DNA of 64,000 nucleotides, from NCBI GenBank assembly GCA_019635775.1, contig JAHBYU010000017.1:34574-98573 (forward strand). The letters run 5' to 3'. Each line of letters starts with the position of its first letter. The stretch's first letter is position 1. This document shows, piece by piece, positions 35,065-44,541 of this stretch. A model generated the notes under the pieces. It was not told the DNA's origin. It ran no database searches and saw only the letters and a list, made by a program, of their open reading frames with translations. Origin of the DNA: Rhizobiaceae bacterium (GTDB taxonomy: Bacteria > Pseudomonadota > Alphaproteobacteria > Rhizobiales > Rhizobiaceae). The translations under genes were made by a program, and so were the position numbers.

Positions 35065-35580
35065 TCACGATACGCGCCTTGCGACGTCTTCCAGCCAGTG
35101 GTCGCGGATACCCAGTGCCTTGAGGTGTCCAACCGTGTTGTGGACATACTCTTCGTTAGGGCCGGCCCGCCCCACCGCACCCGAGACGATTCGGGCGGCG
35201 GTTTCCTGGTCCAGCGCCCCGGCGTACTGCCCATGCGTGCGATCCACGACATAGGTCACCGCCTCGACGTTGCCGCCATCTTTCAAGCGGACCGGCACCA
35301 TGCGCTCCCTATAGACATTGGTGACGAGTTCCCGACCGCGAAGATAGTCCAGAACCTCATCGCGGAGTTCCTGCGGTACCCGGAAGGCAAGTCCCACACA
35401 GGACCCTCCGCGGTCGAGACCCAGCACAAGACCGGGACGCTCGGGCGAGCCGCGATAGATGACCGAGGTCACGCAAAGCGAGCGATGGAAGCCGTTGAGG
35501 CGCGCCCGGCATGTCTCGACATGAGCAAAACCGGGTCGCCACATCAGGGAACCATAGCCAAAAACCCAAAAATCGCCCAT
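35065..35580 (-). CDS. gamma-glutamylcyclotransferase (ChaC family)
   Basis: 171 residues. The start FWVFGYGSLMWRPGF (residues 4-18) is the glycine-rich substrate-binding loop of the ChaC family, followed by VYRGSPERPGLVLGLDRGGSCVGLAFRV and YVVDRTHGQYAG with EYVHNTVGHLKALGI at the end. ChaC enzymes cut glutathione to 5-oxoproline and Cys-Gly. ATG at 35580. It is a single gene downstream of which the aldo/keto reductase starts about 118 bp later. Confidence 0.9.
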   Translation of the reverse strand: MGDFWVFGYGSLMWRPGFAHVETCRARLNGFHRSLCVTSVIYRGSPERPGLVLGLDRGGSCVGLAFRVPQELRDEVLDYLRGRELVTNVYRERMVPVRLKDGGNVEAVTYVVDRTHGQYAGALDQETAARIVSGAVGRAGPNEEYVHNTVGHLKALGIRDHWLEDVARRVS

Positions 35581-35695
35581 ATCGCCGAGCCAATGTCCTT
35601 TTCACAACAATTCCAGACAGCGTAAACGAGTAGCGCATGATTCCCGAAAGGTTGAGGCCTTTCGTCGATCGAGTGAAGAAAGCGGGGGAGACGAT

Positions 35696-36679
35696 ATGAA
35701 CTCAGCGCAGGAAAGGACGCCGAACTATGGCCGGCGCATCGCCTGGCTGGCGGTTTTTATCGTCGTCCTCTTCGGAGCCTATTCCGCCGGCTGGTACTAT
35801 CTCGCCGGAGGCGTCGTGGCGCGCACAAAGGCGACGATCGCCGAGCTCAACCAGCAGGGCGTCACGGTCGAATGCGCCAATCCCGTCGCGCGCGGCTTCC
35901 CATTCAGGCTTGGCATCTATTGCGACAGCGTCGCATATGCCAACGCAACCGACGCAATTGGGCTGACCGCCGGAAACCTCCGCACGGCCGGCCAGATCTA
36001 CGACCCCCTGTTTTTTATCGCTGAGCTCGACGGCCCGGCAACGGTGGCCACGCCCAACAGCGGACTGGTGAACCTTGAATGGGACAAGCTGCGCGCCAGC
36101 GTGCGCTGGGCCCGTCCGCTTCCGGAAAGAATATCCCTTGAGGGAGGACAACTCCGGGCCTCCACCGCTTCCGGCACGGCGCTCGCGACCGTCGGCACCT
36201 TCGAGGCGCATATGCGCCCAAGCGGACAGGATCTCGACCTAGCCAGCACGTTCAGCGACGTCACGCTTGATCCGGCGTTGGCCGAGGGCCGCACGCTGCC
36301 CGTCCTGTCCGGACAATACGACCTGACGATCAAGGACGGGGTAGGATTGCGCGGTCTGCGGGCAGACGATCTGCGCGGGCGCTCTGGGACCATCCGCGAT
36401 GCGTCCCTGAACATCGGACCTAGGGGCGGGTTTACCGTGACGGGCCCCTTTTCTGTGGCCGAGGACGGCCTCATCGACGCCGATCTTCGCGTGACGGTGC
36501 GCGATCCTCAAGGCCTGTCCACTGTCCTCGAGGAGGCGTTCCCTGAGAAGCGCCGGGAAATCCGCAACGTCGCATCGGCGCTGACCTTCATGGGCAGCAA
36601 CCCGACATTGCCCCTCGTGGTCGAGCGGGGCCGCGCGAAGATCGCCTTCTTCGAAATCGGCAACATCCCGCCGCTCTAA
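35696..36679 (+). CDS. DUF2125 domain-containing protein
   Basis: 327 residues. One N-terminal transmembrane helix (about 15-37, IAWLAVFIVVLFGAYSAGWYY), then an extracytoplasmic DUF2125 domain beginning VVARTKATIAELNQQGVTVEC with the typical ARGFPFRLGIYCDSVAY, where two cysteines (C60 and C76) may form a disulfide. The function is unknown; the family is largely alphaproteobacterial. The GGGGGAGACGAT just before ATG 35696 is a good ribosome site. Its TAA stop overlaps the TAG stop of the convergent GNAT gene. Confidence 0.88.
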   Translation: MNSAQERTPNYGRRIAWLAVFIVVLFGAYSAGWYYLAGGVVARTKATIAELNQQGVTVECANPVARGFPFRLGIYCDSVAYANATDAIGLTAGNLRTAGQIYDPLFFIAELDGPATVATPNSGLVNLEWDKLRASVRWARPLPERISLEGGQLRASTASGTALATVGTFEAHMRPSGQDLDLASTFSDVTLDPALAEGRTLPVLSGQYDLTIKDGVGLRGLRADDLRGRSGTIRDASLNIGPRGGFTVTGPFSVAEDGLIDADLRVTVRDPQGLSTVLEEAFPEKRREIRNVASALTFMGSNPTLPLVVERGRAKIAFFEIGNIPPL

Positions 36680-37176
36680 TCCGGGAAATCTTCCCAGGCC
36701 TCGTGGAAAACCCTGAAACCGCTGCGTTCATAAGTGGATTTCGCCTTGGGGTGGTCGTTTGTATCGGTGTGAAGCCATATGCGATCGGGATTTTGCAGCC
36801 ATACGGCCCGAACGGCGCGGTCCAGCAGATACGGTCCGAGCCGCTTGCCTTGGGCCTCGGGCGTGAGTCCGAAGTGCTTCAACTCGACCTCACGTCCTGC
36901 AAAACCATCAAACTCGCACAGCCCGACCGGCTTTCCACTTTGCCGCAGTATGAATAGCGCAGTCGAAGGACTCGAGAGAAAGTGCTTCAATTCGCAATCG
37001 GACATCCGGAGCCGCTCGTCCCACATCAAGGGACCGCCAATCGCGCGATAGAGCTCCAGATATGTCTCGGTGGCTGGCATTTCCCTGGCGAAGGAAACTG
37101 CGTCCAGCGGCGGCGACAGCGGGCTGCCGTCGGGCGGCGCGACTTGCTCCATGTATGTGACGAAAAGCGGGCTCAT
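36676..37176 (-). CDS. GNAT family N-acetyltransferase
   Basis: 166 residues from ATG at 37176. Seen: CELKHFLSSPSTALFILRQSGKPVGLCEFDGF (beta strands of the GNAT core), LKHFGLTPEAQGKRLGPYLLDRAV with the acetyl-CoA loop Q/RxxGxG-like QGKRLG (about residue 116), and a C-terminal YERSGFRVFHEAWEDF. The substrate is unknown. An upstream in-frame extension overlaps the tyrC gene and is not conserved-looking. Convergent with DUF2125. Confidence 0.85.
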   Translation of the reverse strand: MSPLFVTYMEQVAPPDGSPLSPPLDAVSFAREMPATETYLELYRAIGGPLMWDERLRMSDCELKHFLSSPSTALFILRQSGKPVGLCEFDGFAGREVELKHFGLTPEAQGKRLGPYLLDRAVRAVWLQNPDRIWLHTDTNDHPKAKSTYERSGFRVFHEAWEDFPD

Positions 37177-37213
37177 GGCATTCGGGAAGGCTTTGCCTGA
37201 TACCGGTCTGAAA

Positions 37214-38146
37214 TCAGCTCTTCGGGTGCTCGACCGCCTGACGGCCGAAGTCCGGCGCGTCGATGTCCTGACCGGCCTCGATGATTGAGCGGCGAATCGC
37301 CCGGGTCCTGGTGAAAAGCTCAAACAGCTTGTCGCCTTCGCCCCACCGGATCGCTCGCTGCAGCGAGGCTAGGTCCTCGGAAAAGCGCGCCAGCATTTCG
37401 AGAATCGCCTCGCGATTGTGCAGGCAGACGTCACGCCACATCGTGGGGTCGGAGGCGGCAAGGCGCGTGAAATCGCGAAAGCCCGAGGCGGAATACTTGA
37501 TGACCTCCGATTTGGTCACGGTCTCCAGATCGTCCGCGGTGCCGACGATATTGTAGGCGATGATGTGCGGCAGGTGCGAAACGATGGCGAGCGTCCGGTC
37601 GTGATGTTCCGCATCCATCGTGTCTATATTGGAACCGCAGCGCCTCCAGAACTCGGAAAGCTTCTCAAGCGCCTGCGGATCGGTGTCCGCAAGCGGCGTG
37701 AAGATGCACCAGCGATTCTCGAACAACTCGGCAAAGCCGGCGTCGGGGCCGGATTTCTCGGTGCCGGCCAGCGGATGGCCCGGAATGAAATGGACGCCTT
37801 CCGGGACGTGGGGCGCCATCTGCGCGATCACGGAAGACTTGGTCGAGCCCACGTCCGTCAGGATCGCGCCGCGTTTCAGCGCAGGAGCAATCTCTTCGGC
37901 CACCGCGCCCGATGAGCCAACCGGCACCGATACGACAACAAGGTCGGCGTCGGCGACCGCGGCTGCTGGATCCGTCGTGTAGCTGTTGCCAAGGCCGAGT
38001 TCCTCGGCCCGCTCGAGCGTCTTCGCACTGCGGGTCGAGATGGCGATGTGGCGGGCGAGATTCTCGCGGCGCACGACACGCGCCAGCGAAGAGCCGATCA
38101 GGCCAATGCCGATAAGGGCGATCCGGTCCAAGAGAGGTTCAACCAT
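37214..38146 (-). CDS. tyrC: prephenate/arogenate dehydrogenase
   Basis: 310 residues. Tyrosine biosynthesis: oxidative decarboxylation of prephenate or arogenate with NAD(P). Seen: the Rossmann motif IALIGIGLIGSSLAR (residues 9-23), [44 protein letters not shown] with the catalytic His, and a helical C-terminal dimer domain (AIVSHLPHIIAYNIV). Paired with hisC (4-bp gap), as in rhizobia, where a HisC-type aminotransferase can also act on aromatic acids; this fits an arogenate or prephenate route. Confidence 0.94.
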   Translation of the reverse strand: MVEPLLDRIALIGIGLIGSSLARVVRRENLARHIAISTRSAKTLERAEELGLGNSYTTDPAAAVADADLVVVSVPVGSSGAVAEEIAPALKRGAILTDVGSTKSSVIAQMAPHVPEGVHFIPGHPLAGTEKSGPDAGFAELFENRWCIFTPLADTDPQALEKLSEFWRRCGSNIDTMDAEHHDRTLAIVSHLPHIIAYNIVGTADDLETVTKSEVIKYSASGFRDFTRLAASDPTMWRDVCLHNREAILEMLARFSEDLASLQRAIRWGEGDKLFELFTRTRAIRRSIIEAGQDIDAPDFGRQAVEHPKS

Positions 38147-38150
38147 CAGG

Positions 38151-39260
38151 TCAGCTTTTCAGGAATTCCGATAAGGCTGCGACGACACCGCGATTGGCCT
38201 CTTCGGTTCCCACGGTCATGCGCAGGGCATTGGGGAAACCATAAGCGGCAACGCGGCGCAGCACATAGCCACGCGCGGAGAGATATGAGTCGGCATCGGC
38301 CGCCGTGCGCCTGCCTCCGTCCGGGAAATGGATCAGCACGAAATTGCCGACGCTGGGCGTCACGCGAAGCCCCAGCTTCGGCAGTTCCTCCGACAGCCAG
38401 GCCAGCCAGCGGTCGTTGTGCTCGATGGTGCGTTCCACATGGGCGCGGTCCTTCATTGCCGCGACACCTGCCTCGATCGCTGTTGCATTGACGTTGAACG
38501 GGCCGCGCATGCGGTTGATGGCGTCGACAACGTGTGCGGGAGCATACATCCAACCCAGGCGCACGCCACCAAGACCGTGAATCTTCGAGAAGGTGCGGGT
38601 CATCACGACATTCTGCGCATTGCCGACCAGTTCGACGCCCGCCTCATAGTCATTGCGGCGGACATACTCCGCATAGGCTGCGTCCAGCACGAGCAGCACA
38701 TGCTTCGGCAGGCCTGCATGAAGGCGTCTTATCTCCTCAAAGGGAAGATAGGTTCCCGTCGGGTTGTTGGGGTTGGCAAGAAAGACGATCTTCGTCCTTG
38801 CGGTCACCGCAGCGAGGATTGCGTCGACATCGGCGCGTTCCTCGATTTCCTTCACGGAAACCGGGATCGCACCAGCCGCCTGTATGTAGATCTTGTAGAC
38901 CAGAAAACCGTGCTCGGTGAAAATCGCCTCATCGCCGGCAGAGAGGTAGGTCTGCGCAAGGAGGCCCAGAACCTCGTCCGAGCCGTTCGAGCAGACGATG
39001 TTTGCCGGGTTCAGGCCATGCGCCTCGCCGATTGCCTCGCGCAGACGCGCCGCCGAACCGTCCGGATAGAATTCAAGCCTGCCGGCGACTTCCCTGGCTG
39101 CCTCGATCGCCTTGGGCGAGGAGCCGAGCGGGTTCTCGTTGGAGGAAAGCTTGTGGACCTTGGCAGCACCGGGAGCCCCGCTCTTGCCCGGCACATAGGC
39201 CTCGATGTCCATCACGCCTGCGCGCGGCTGGGGACGGGAAAGATCGGCTGCGTTGGTCAT
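38151..39260 (-). CDS. hisC: histidinol-phosphate aminotransferase (HisC family)
   Basis: 369 residues, class I/II PLP aminotransferase. Seen: [13 protein letters not shown] (substrate loop), [28 protein letters not shown], the DAAYAEY pair, and the PLP lysine in [20 protein letters not shown] at 39260 ([11 protein letters not shown]) was chosen; an extension of 39 codons upstream has no support. It precedes tyrC in a two-gene unit. Because of that pairing it may also, or mainly, act as aromatic-amino-acid aminotransferase. It diverges from metA, with the SAM-II riboswitch in the gap. Confidence 0.94.
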   Translation of the reverse strand: MTNAADLSRPQPRAGVMDIEAYVPGKSGAPGAAKVHKLSSNENPLGSSPKAIEAAREVAGRLEFYPDGSAARLREAIGEAHGLNPANIVCSNGSDEVLGLLAQTYLSAGDEAIFTEHGFLVYKIYIQAAGAIPVSVKEIEERADVDAILAAVTARTKIVFLANPNNPTGTYLPFEEIRRLHAGLPKHVLLVLDAAYAEYVRRNDYEAGVELVGNAQNVVMTRTFSKIHGLGGVRLGWMYAPAHVVDAINRMRGPFNVNATAIEAGVAAMKDRAHVERTIEHNDRWLAWLSEELPKLGLRVTPSVGNFVLIHFPDGGRRTAADADSYLSARGYVLRRVAAYGFPNALRMTVGTEEANRGVVAALSEFLKS

Positions 39261-39376
39261 GACTTGATCCGGAAAAAGCCCAAAAACCGCGGGTCGGCAG
39301 CGGAATACAGGCGGGAGACGGCAATGTCGAGAGCTTGCTGGTCCAGCCGTCGGGCGGCGCAGCCTGCGCAGCGCCA

Positions 39377-39405
39377 TTGACGCGGCCGCCGGGCAGGATT
39401 ATTTG
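39377..39405 (+). promoter_or_regulatory. probable metA promoter
   Basis: TTGACG at 39377-39382 with a TATTTG-like -10 at 39400-39405 (17-base spacer). Transcription would then start about ten bases before the SAM-II aptamer. Confidence 0.45.
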
Positions 39406-39417
39406 AAAGTCAATATC

Positions 39418-39473
39418 CGTGGTGATTTGGCCGGTCGGCTTGCAGCCACGTTAAACAACTCGCTAAAGAGGCC
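39418..39473 (+). promoter_or_regulatory. SAM-II riboswitch (metA leader)
   Basis: The conserved SAM-II core is present: CGTGGTGATTTGGCCGG, then GGCTTGCAGCCACGTTAAA and CGCTAAAGAGGCC. P1 is CGTGG (39418-39422) with CCACG (39446-39450). The P2 pseudoknot is GGCC (39429-39432) with GGCC (39470-39473), overlapping a purine-rich AAAGAGG. SAM-II aptamers are known upstream of metA in Alphaproteobacteria; SAM binding stabilises the pseudoknot and represses. Here the aptamer ends 65 bases before the metA ATG, so control may not be by direct Shine-Dalgarno masking. Confidence 0.93.
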
Positions 39474-39538
39474 GTGGCTGACAAGCACGTCGGGACCGGT
39501 CGCTATTCGCCGCCGGTCTATTGTCTGGAGCTTGTGCC

Positions 39539-40468
39539 ATGCCGATCAAGATCCCCGATCAGCTTCCCGCCCGCGAGATCCTCGTGCGCGAAGGCGTGTC
39601 CATCATGGACGAGCGCACGGCGATGCGGCAGGACATACGTCCGCTGCAGATCGGGCTTCTCAATTTGATGCCTAACAAGATTCGCACCGAGACGCAGTTC
39701 GCCCGGCTTATGGGCGCTACCCCTTTGCAGGTCGAGTTGACACTCGTGCGTGTGGGGAACCACAAATCCAAGAACACGCCGGAAGAGCATCTGATTTCCT
39801 TCTACCATACCTGGGAAGAGGTGCGGGACCGCAAGTTCGATGGCTTCATCACCACAGGAGCGCCGATCGAGCTGCTGCCGTTCGAGCAGGTCGACTACTG
39901 GAAGGAACTGGAGCAGATCCTTGATTGGACGGCGACCAACGTGCATTCGTCCTTCTTCATCTGCTGGGGGGCGATGGCAGCCGCGTGGCATTTCCATCGC
40001 ATCCCGAAATACACGCTCCCCAAGAAGGCCTTCGGCATCTACCGGCACCTCAACAATGCCCCGACGTCACCTTATCTCGCCGGATTCTCGGACGATTTCG
40101 CAGTGCCCGTCTCACGCTGGACGGAAGTCCGCAGTGCCGACATTCCCGCAGAGTCAGGGCTGGAACTGCTGATGGAATCGAACGTGACCGGGCCGTGCCT
40201 GCTGTCGGAAGTCACGGGCAACCGGCTCTATATGTTCAACCACATCGAGTATGACTCGACGTCGCTCAAGGAAGAGTACGACCGCGACATCGCCGCAGGG
40301 ACAGCAATAGAGGTGCCGCATGACTACTACCCGAAGGACGATCCGAGCCGGCCGCCGCTCAACCGCTGGCGCTCCCATGCGCATCTGTTGTTCGGCAACT
40401 GGATCAACAGGGTCTACCAGACAACGTCGTTCGAGCTGAGCAAGGTCGGCACCGCGCCCCGGCCCTGA
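39539..40468 (+). CDS. metA: homoserine O-acyltransferase MetA (homoserine trans-acetylase/succinylase family)
   Basis: 309 residues. First committed step of methionine synthesis, acylating homoserine. Seen: [15 protein letters not shown] start, [37 protein letters not shown] with the catalytic Cys, and [15 protein letters not shown] carrying the catalytic His and Glu. The family sequence does not by itself decide between acetyl-CoA and succinyl-CoA; many alphaproteobacterial members use acetyl-CoA. ATG at 39539 has GGAG nine bases upstream. SAM-II riboswitch control from 39418. Confidence 0.96.
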   Translation: MPIKIPDQLPAREILVREGVSIMDERTAMRQDIRPLQIGLLNLMPNKIRTETQFARLMGATPLQVELTLVRVGNHKSKNTPEEHLISFYHTWEEVRDRKFDGFITTGAPIELLPFEQVDYWKELEQILDWTATNVHSSFFICWGAMAAAWHFHRIPKYTLPKKAFGIYRHLNNAPTSPYLAGFSDDFAVPVSRWTEVRSADIPAESGLELLMESNVTGPCLLSEVTGNRLYMFNHIEYDSTSLKEEYDRDIAAGTAIEVPHDYYPKDDPSRPPLNRWRSHAHLLFGNWINRVYQTTSFELSKVGTAPRP

Positions 40469-40497
40469 GTACCCGGGATCGCGAGCCGCCGACCGAG

Positions 40498-41265
40498 CTA
40501 CGTTTCCTTCGACGAGCCGGTCTCGCGCCGGATGCCAAGCCTCGTAGCGCCCTGCGGCGACAGCACAGGAACGAAGACGCGCCGGGAGGCGCGCTTGGCA
40601 ACCGGAACGCCCTGGTAGACCCGTTTCTGGGCCTCGACGATGATGACGCCGGAAAACATGGGCCAGCACCTTCGGCCGGTGCGCTCCAGTATGCCGTGGA
40701 AGCGCATCATGAAGCGGCGCTTGGAAGGTGGGAAAAGCAACGCCTCGGACCATGCCGACGGCGTGAAGTTCGCTTCGCGCAGCAACGCGGCAATCTGGCC
40801 GCGCGAGAACGGGCGACCGGTGCCGAACGGGGTATGTTCGAAACGCGCCCATATGCCGCGCCGGTTTGGCACGACGATCACGATGCGACCGTTTGGCGAT
40901 AGCACCCTCCAGATCTCCTTCAGGGTCTCGCGAGGGTTTTCGGCATGCTCAAGCGAATGGACAAGCAGCATGCGGTCGATGGACGAGTCGACCAGAGGCA
41001 GTTCCTCGTCGAACACCAGCGCGGTCGCGGAAGGTCCGCCGGCAGGCCAAGCCACCGCGCCCTGCGTCGCCGGCATGAAGGCGAACACACGCTCGCAATC
41101 CGTGCCGAAACGATCGAGCCATGGAAGAACATAGCCCAGGCCGACTAGCCTTTCATTGGGCAGCTTGGTCCAGATCGACGACAGGGCCATGGCGATCGAC
41201 CTCTCGGCCAGACGTCCGAGCAGCGACGAATAGAAGGAACGCAGGTCCACGATGTCCGAGTTCAT
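40498..41265 (-). CDS. class I SAM-dependent methyltransferase
   Basis: 255 residues. Methyltransf_11-type: the acidic end of motif I is weak, but [38 protein letters not shown] (motif post I to III) is clear, and [20 protein letters not shown] follows. A basic C-terminal tail ends the protein. The substrate is unknown; the group is annotated as a generic methyltransferase beside gloB in rhizobia. ATG at 41265 ([14 protein letters not shown]). Upstream in-frame codons are antisense to gloB and were excluded. It is divergent from gloB. Confidence 0.85.
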   Translation of the reverse strand: MNSDIVDLRSFYSSLLGRLAERSIAMALSSIWTKLPNERLVGLGYVLPWLDRFGTDCERVFAFMPATQGAVAWPAGGPSATALVFDEELPLVDSSIDRMLLVHSLEHAENPRETLKEIWRVLSPNGRIVIVVPNRRGIWARFEHTPFGTGRPFSRGQIAALLREANFTPSAWSEALLFPPSKRRFMMRFHGILERTGRRCWPMFSGVIIVEAQKRVYQGVPVAKRASRRVFVPVLSPQGATRLGIRRETGSSKET

Positions 41266-41373
41266 GGGAAGAACGTAACCTTTCGGGCCCGATTTTTGAA
41301 GCAACGTCTCCTCGATGTGATGACAGGGCAGGACTGTCACCCTATGTTCCGCCCAACAGATTGGAGTATCCAG

Positions 41374-42141
41374 ATGACATTGCAGATTGACCAGTTCATG
41401 TGCCGCGAGGACAATTTCGGCGTTCTCATTCACGACCCGGAGAGCGGCGAGACTGCGCTTATCGATGCACCTGAGGAACGGGCAATCCTGGCCGCGGTCG
41501 AACGCACGGGCTGGACGCCGACAGTGATCCTGACAACCCATCACCATCCAGACCACGTCGAGGCCAACCTGGCCTTGAAGAAGCGGTTCAGGCTCAAGAT
41601 AGTCGGACCGAAAGCTGAAGCCGCCAAGATTCCCGGCATAGACGTCGAGGTTGAGGAAGGGTCTAAGCTCGAATTCGCTGGACAGCCCGTCGAGGTTATC
41701 GAGACGCCCGGCCATACTGCCGGCCACATCTGCTACTACCTGCCGCAATCGAATGTCGCCTTCGTTGCCGATACGATTTTCGCCATGGGCTGCGGCCGGC
41801 TGCTCGAGAAGCCGGCACCGGTCATGTTCCAATCCCTGACCGAGCTCGTTGCCCTGCCGGCCGCGACAACGCTCTATTGCGGCCACGAATACACGCTTTC
41901 CAATGCACGCTTCGCGCTTTCCGTGGACCCCACCAATTCGGCATTGAAGGAACGTGCGGCCAAGGTTGAGAAGCTGCGGGCCGAGGGCAAGCCGACCCTG
42001 CCGACGACCCTGGCCGAGGAACTGGCGACCAATCCCTTCCTGCGCTGGCACGATCCGGCGATCCGCAGGAACCTCGGAATGGAAAAGGCTTCCGACGAGG
42101 AAGTGTTCGCTGAAATCCGCAAGCGCAAGGATGTCTTTTGA
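41374..42141 (+). CDS. gloB: hydroxyacylglutathione hydrolase (glyoxalase II)
   Basis: 255 residues, metallo-beta-lactamase fold. It hydrolyses S-D-lactoylglutathione to D-lactate and glutathione. Seen: the zinc motif [12 protein letters not shown] (about residues 54-65), [13 protein letters not shown] (His), [12 protein letters not shown] (bridging Asp), [13 protein letters not shown] (His), and a C-terminal substrate-binding domain with [15 protein letters not shown] at 41374 has GGAG eight bases upstream. The stop overlaps the TTG start of the next gene (TTGA). Confidence 0.96.
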   Translation: MTLQIDQFMCREDNFGVLIHDPESGETALIDAPEERAILAAVERTGWTPTVILTTHHHPDHVEANLALKKRFRLKIVGPKAEAAKIPGIDVEVEEGSKLEFAGQPVEVIETPGHTAGHICYYLPQSNVAFVADTIFAMGCGRLLEKPAPVMFQSLTELVALPAATTLYCGHEYTLSNARFALSVDPTNSALKERAAKVEKLRAEGKPTLPTTLAEELATNPFLRWHDPAIRRNLGMEKASDEEVFAEIRKRKDVF

Positions 42142-42575
42142 CACCCGGCGAAATCATCGCAACCCTTGGCATGACGCGCCACCCCGAGGGCGGGTGGTAT
42201 GTGGAAACCTTCCGGGACAATTCAGCAGAAGGCGGTCGCGGCCACTCCACCGCGATCTATTTCTTGCTCGAGGAAGGCGATGTCTCGGCATGGCATCGCG
42301 TGAAGGACGCAGCCGAGGTCTGGCACTTTCATGCCGGATCGCCGCTTGAACTTCGTGTCATTGACGAACGGGGGCACGAGATACCGTCGGTGCTCGGCAT
42401 CGATCTCAACCTTGGCGAGCGACCTCAGGTCGTCGTGCCGGCAGGGTGTTGGCAGACGGCCCGCAGCCTCGGACAATGGACGCTGGTCGGCTGCACGGTC
42501 GCTCCCGGCTTTGAATTTTCCGAATTCGAACTTGCGCGCGAAGGCTGGACGCCTCGCAGCGGCGCGCCGTCCTAG
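42138..42575 (+). CDS. cupin domain protein (DUF985)
   Basis: 145 residues: a compact cupin of the DUF985 type, with [15 protein letters not shown] at the N-terminus, [34 protein letters not shown] (metal-binding His pairs around residues 52 and 62), and the C-terminal [29 protein letters not shown]. The reaction is unknown. The start is TTG at 42138, overlapping the gloB stop (TTGA); there is no better start downstream that keeps the family N-terminus. Its TAG abuts the convergent EamA stop. Confidence 0.88.
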   Translation: MTPGEIIATLGMTRHPEGGWYVETFRDNSAEGGRGHSTAIYFLLEEGDVSAWHRVKDAAEVWHFHAGSPLELRVIDERGHEIPSVLGIDLNLGERPQVVVPAGCWQTARSLGQWTLVGCTVAPGFEFSEFELAREGWTPRSGAPS

Positions 42576-43460
42576 TCAGCCTTCCCAAGGGTTAACCTTG
42601 CGGCCGAACAACATGGACTTGGCGGCCAGCACCGCGCCAACCGTGATCAGCAGGCAGGCAGCAAGGATACGCAGGGACGGTTGCGCCACGCCGGCCGCAA
42701 TCAGGATCAGCGTCGAAAGCAGCGGCGCAGCATAGCTCGCAGCGCCTAGGACCTGGATATTGCCGCGCTTGACGCCGATGTCCCAGGCATAGAAGGCGGC
42801 CCCCACCGGCATGAGGCCGAGGCCGACAACCGCCAGCCATTGCGAGGGCGTTGCGGGCAAGACTGTCTCTTCCAAAGCGATGTGGCAGAGCAGGGAGAGT
42901 GCAGAGGTGGCTGCGCAGAACCATGTCACGACGCTCGTTGGAACTGCCGGAAACCTTCGCGACAGAAGCGAGTAACCCGACCAGAGGAAGGCGCAGACCC
43001 CGGCCATCGTGTAGCCGAAGGCATAGCGGCCTTCAAACGAGAGGCCACCGCCGCGCGTAACGATCAGGGCGGTTCCGGCAAGGCCGAGAAAAGCGCCTGC
43101 CACATGAAACCAGCGCAATCGTTCTCCGGGCATCAGCGCCGATCCCAGCACGATGAACAGCGGCCACAGATAGGCGATCAGGCTTGCTTCGACAGCCGGG
43201 GCGTTTCGCAAGGCCGTGAAATAGAAGAAGTGGTAGCCGAACAAGCCTCCGATCCCGATCAACCAGACCTGGAGTGGAACCCTGACTGGCTCCGCCGCCG
43301 AAGGTACGAACAGCCGGGCGACCAGCCCCACGGCCGTACCTATGGCAAAAGTGATTGCGGCAAGCAGGAAGGGCGGAACCTGACCTGACGCGTCCGTCAG
43401 AAGCGCAAGCAGCGCCCACATCGCTATTGCCGAAAAGCCGATAAGAGTCGCGCGCGCCAT
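42576..43460 (-). CDS. EamA/DMT-family transporter
   Basis: 294 residues, about ten hydrophobic helices in two EamA repeats. Seen: YHFFYFTALRNAPAVEASLIAYLWPLFIVLGSALMPGERL (repeat-one end), and ASYAAPLLSTLILIAAG in repeat two, with the usual short cytoplasmic arginine-rich loops. It resembles the aromatic amino-acid exporter YddG group because of YLWPLF, but substrate is inferred only. ATG at 43460. A separate EamA transporter lies at 14.9 kb and is not a close copy. Confidence 0.87.
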   Translation of the reverse strand: MARATLIGFSAIAMWALLALLTDASGQVPPFLLAAITFAIGTAVGLVARLFVPSAAEPVRVPLQVWLIGIGGLFGYHFFYFTALRNAPAVEASLIAYLWPLFIVLGSALMPGERLRWFHVAGAFLGLAGTALIVTRGGGLSFEGRYAFGYTMAGVCAFLWSGYSLLSRRFPAVPTSVVTWFCAATSALSLLCHIALEETVLPATPSQWLAVVGLGLMPVGAAFYAWDIGVKRGNIQVLGAASYAAPLLSTLILIAAGVAQPSLRILAACLLITVGAVLAAKSMLFGRKVNPWEG

Positions 43461-43486
43461 GCCAGCCTCCGGCGCGAGCCCTTGGC

Positions 43487-44278
43487 TCAGGACGCCCGTG
43501 TTGCCTCGAAACGCCGTGCGCGAACCGTGATCGTGCCGATCTGGGTTCCGATCGTGGCGTGGATTGGCGCGTATATGCTGGTTTGGCCGATCTGGGCAAA
43601 TGTCACCATGATCCGGCTTTTGGTCCTGAGATATTCGAGAGCGCGTCTGCCCTTGCGATAGCCGGAAGACGGCGTGAATTTGAGCCTGCAGGTCACCGTT
43701 GGCCCTTCGAAGCCGGGCACCGACATTTTACCTATCTCCACGAAGGAAAGCGTGAGGTTCGCGCGGAGCTCGCCATCAAACATGCGCGAGCTGCCCGCGC
43801 ACACATCTTCGAGCCTGTCGGCCTTGACCAGGCTCGCGGCAAGAGGGTCGACGACCGATTTGAGGTCCACCGGCGGGATCGGAACCCAGTCCGCACCCCG
43901 CTTCTTCAGGGGCGGCTCATTGACGACCTTGACCACATTTCCGTCCGCAAAGCCGATGTCCACAAGCGTCGGCTTGCCATCGTAACTGTATTCAGCGCGG
44001 AAACTCTCGGCCACGATCCGGTCCCCTATCCGGCCGGAAGCCGTGAGCACGCCGCTGGTATCGTAGAAAAGGGCTCCAAGCCCGGCGCTTTCGACATTGC
44101 CTTCCACGCGATAGCGATCGCCCTCCATACGGCTGTCGAAATTCAGGTGAGCAACAGTGAGACCAAGGAAGGAAATCGTGAACTCGCTTCGATAGCCGGG
44201 CGTTTCTGCGTGGGTAGAAGCCGCAGCAAGTGCCAGAACCGGCAAGGCAAAAGCCAAAAGACGGAAAGATTTTGCCAG
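43487..44278 (-). CDS. DUF3108-containing periplasmic protein, probably with a CTG start
   Basis: About 263 residues from CTG at 44278; the first ordinary start is TTG at 44257. From the CTG the N-terminus reads AKSFRLLAFALPVLALAAASTHA, a textbook signal peptide with two basic residues, and AGGA lies seven bases upstream. From TTG the basic residues are lost and no ribosome site precedes it. The mature part (ETPGYRSEFTISFLGLTVAHL, then LVDIGFADGNVVKV) is a DUF3108 domain, as in secreted proteins of unknown role. An in-frame TAG lies just upstream, so no longer version exists. Confidence 0.8.
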   Translation of the reverse strand: MAKSFRLLAFALPVLALAAASTHAETPGYRSEFTISFLGLTVAHLNFDSRMEGDRYRVEGNVESAGLGALFYDTSGVLTASGRIGDRIVAESFRAEYSYDGKPTLVDIGFADGNVVKVVNEPPLKKRGADWVPIPPVDLKSVVDPLAASLVKADRLEDVCAGSSRMFDGELRANLTLSFVEIGKMSVPGFEGPTVTCRLKFTPSSGYRKGRRALEYLRTKSRIMVTFAQIGQTSIYAPIHATIGTQIGTITVRARRFEATRAS

Positions 44279-44420
44279 GATCAGATCCTATTTCTCAGGC
44301 TACGAAACTCCCGGTATAAGGCTCGGGATTGAAGGCCTGCTTGCCCGGCTCGAGATTGGCATTTGAAATCCGGCCATTCTGTGAAAAAGAACGCGCGGGG
44401 CACGCAGGCTTCCGCAAAGC

Positions 44421-44449
44421 TTGACGCCAAAGACAAATGCCACTATGGA
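44421..44449 (+). promoter_or_regulatory. sigma70-type promoter for rpmB
   Basis: TTGACG (44421-44426), 17-base spacer, TATGGA (44444-44449), within the 263-base gap between the DUF3108 gene and rpmB. A good match, giving a leader of about 85 bases. Confidence 0.6.
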
Positions 44450-44541
44450 ACGCCAACTTTTCCATAAGGCCGCCTGCAGCACTGCGCGCCAATATTCGGG
44501 TGCGCTGTCAGGTTGCCGTTGAAGACCCAAAGGTAAGTAAG

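Noticed and set aside
41266-42144. Extension of the methyltransferase to 548 residues
   Set aside because: The extra N-terminal part is antisense to gloB; the true start is ATG at 41265.
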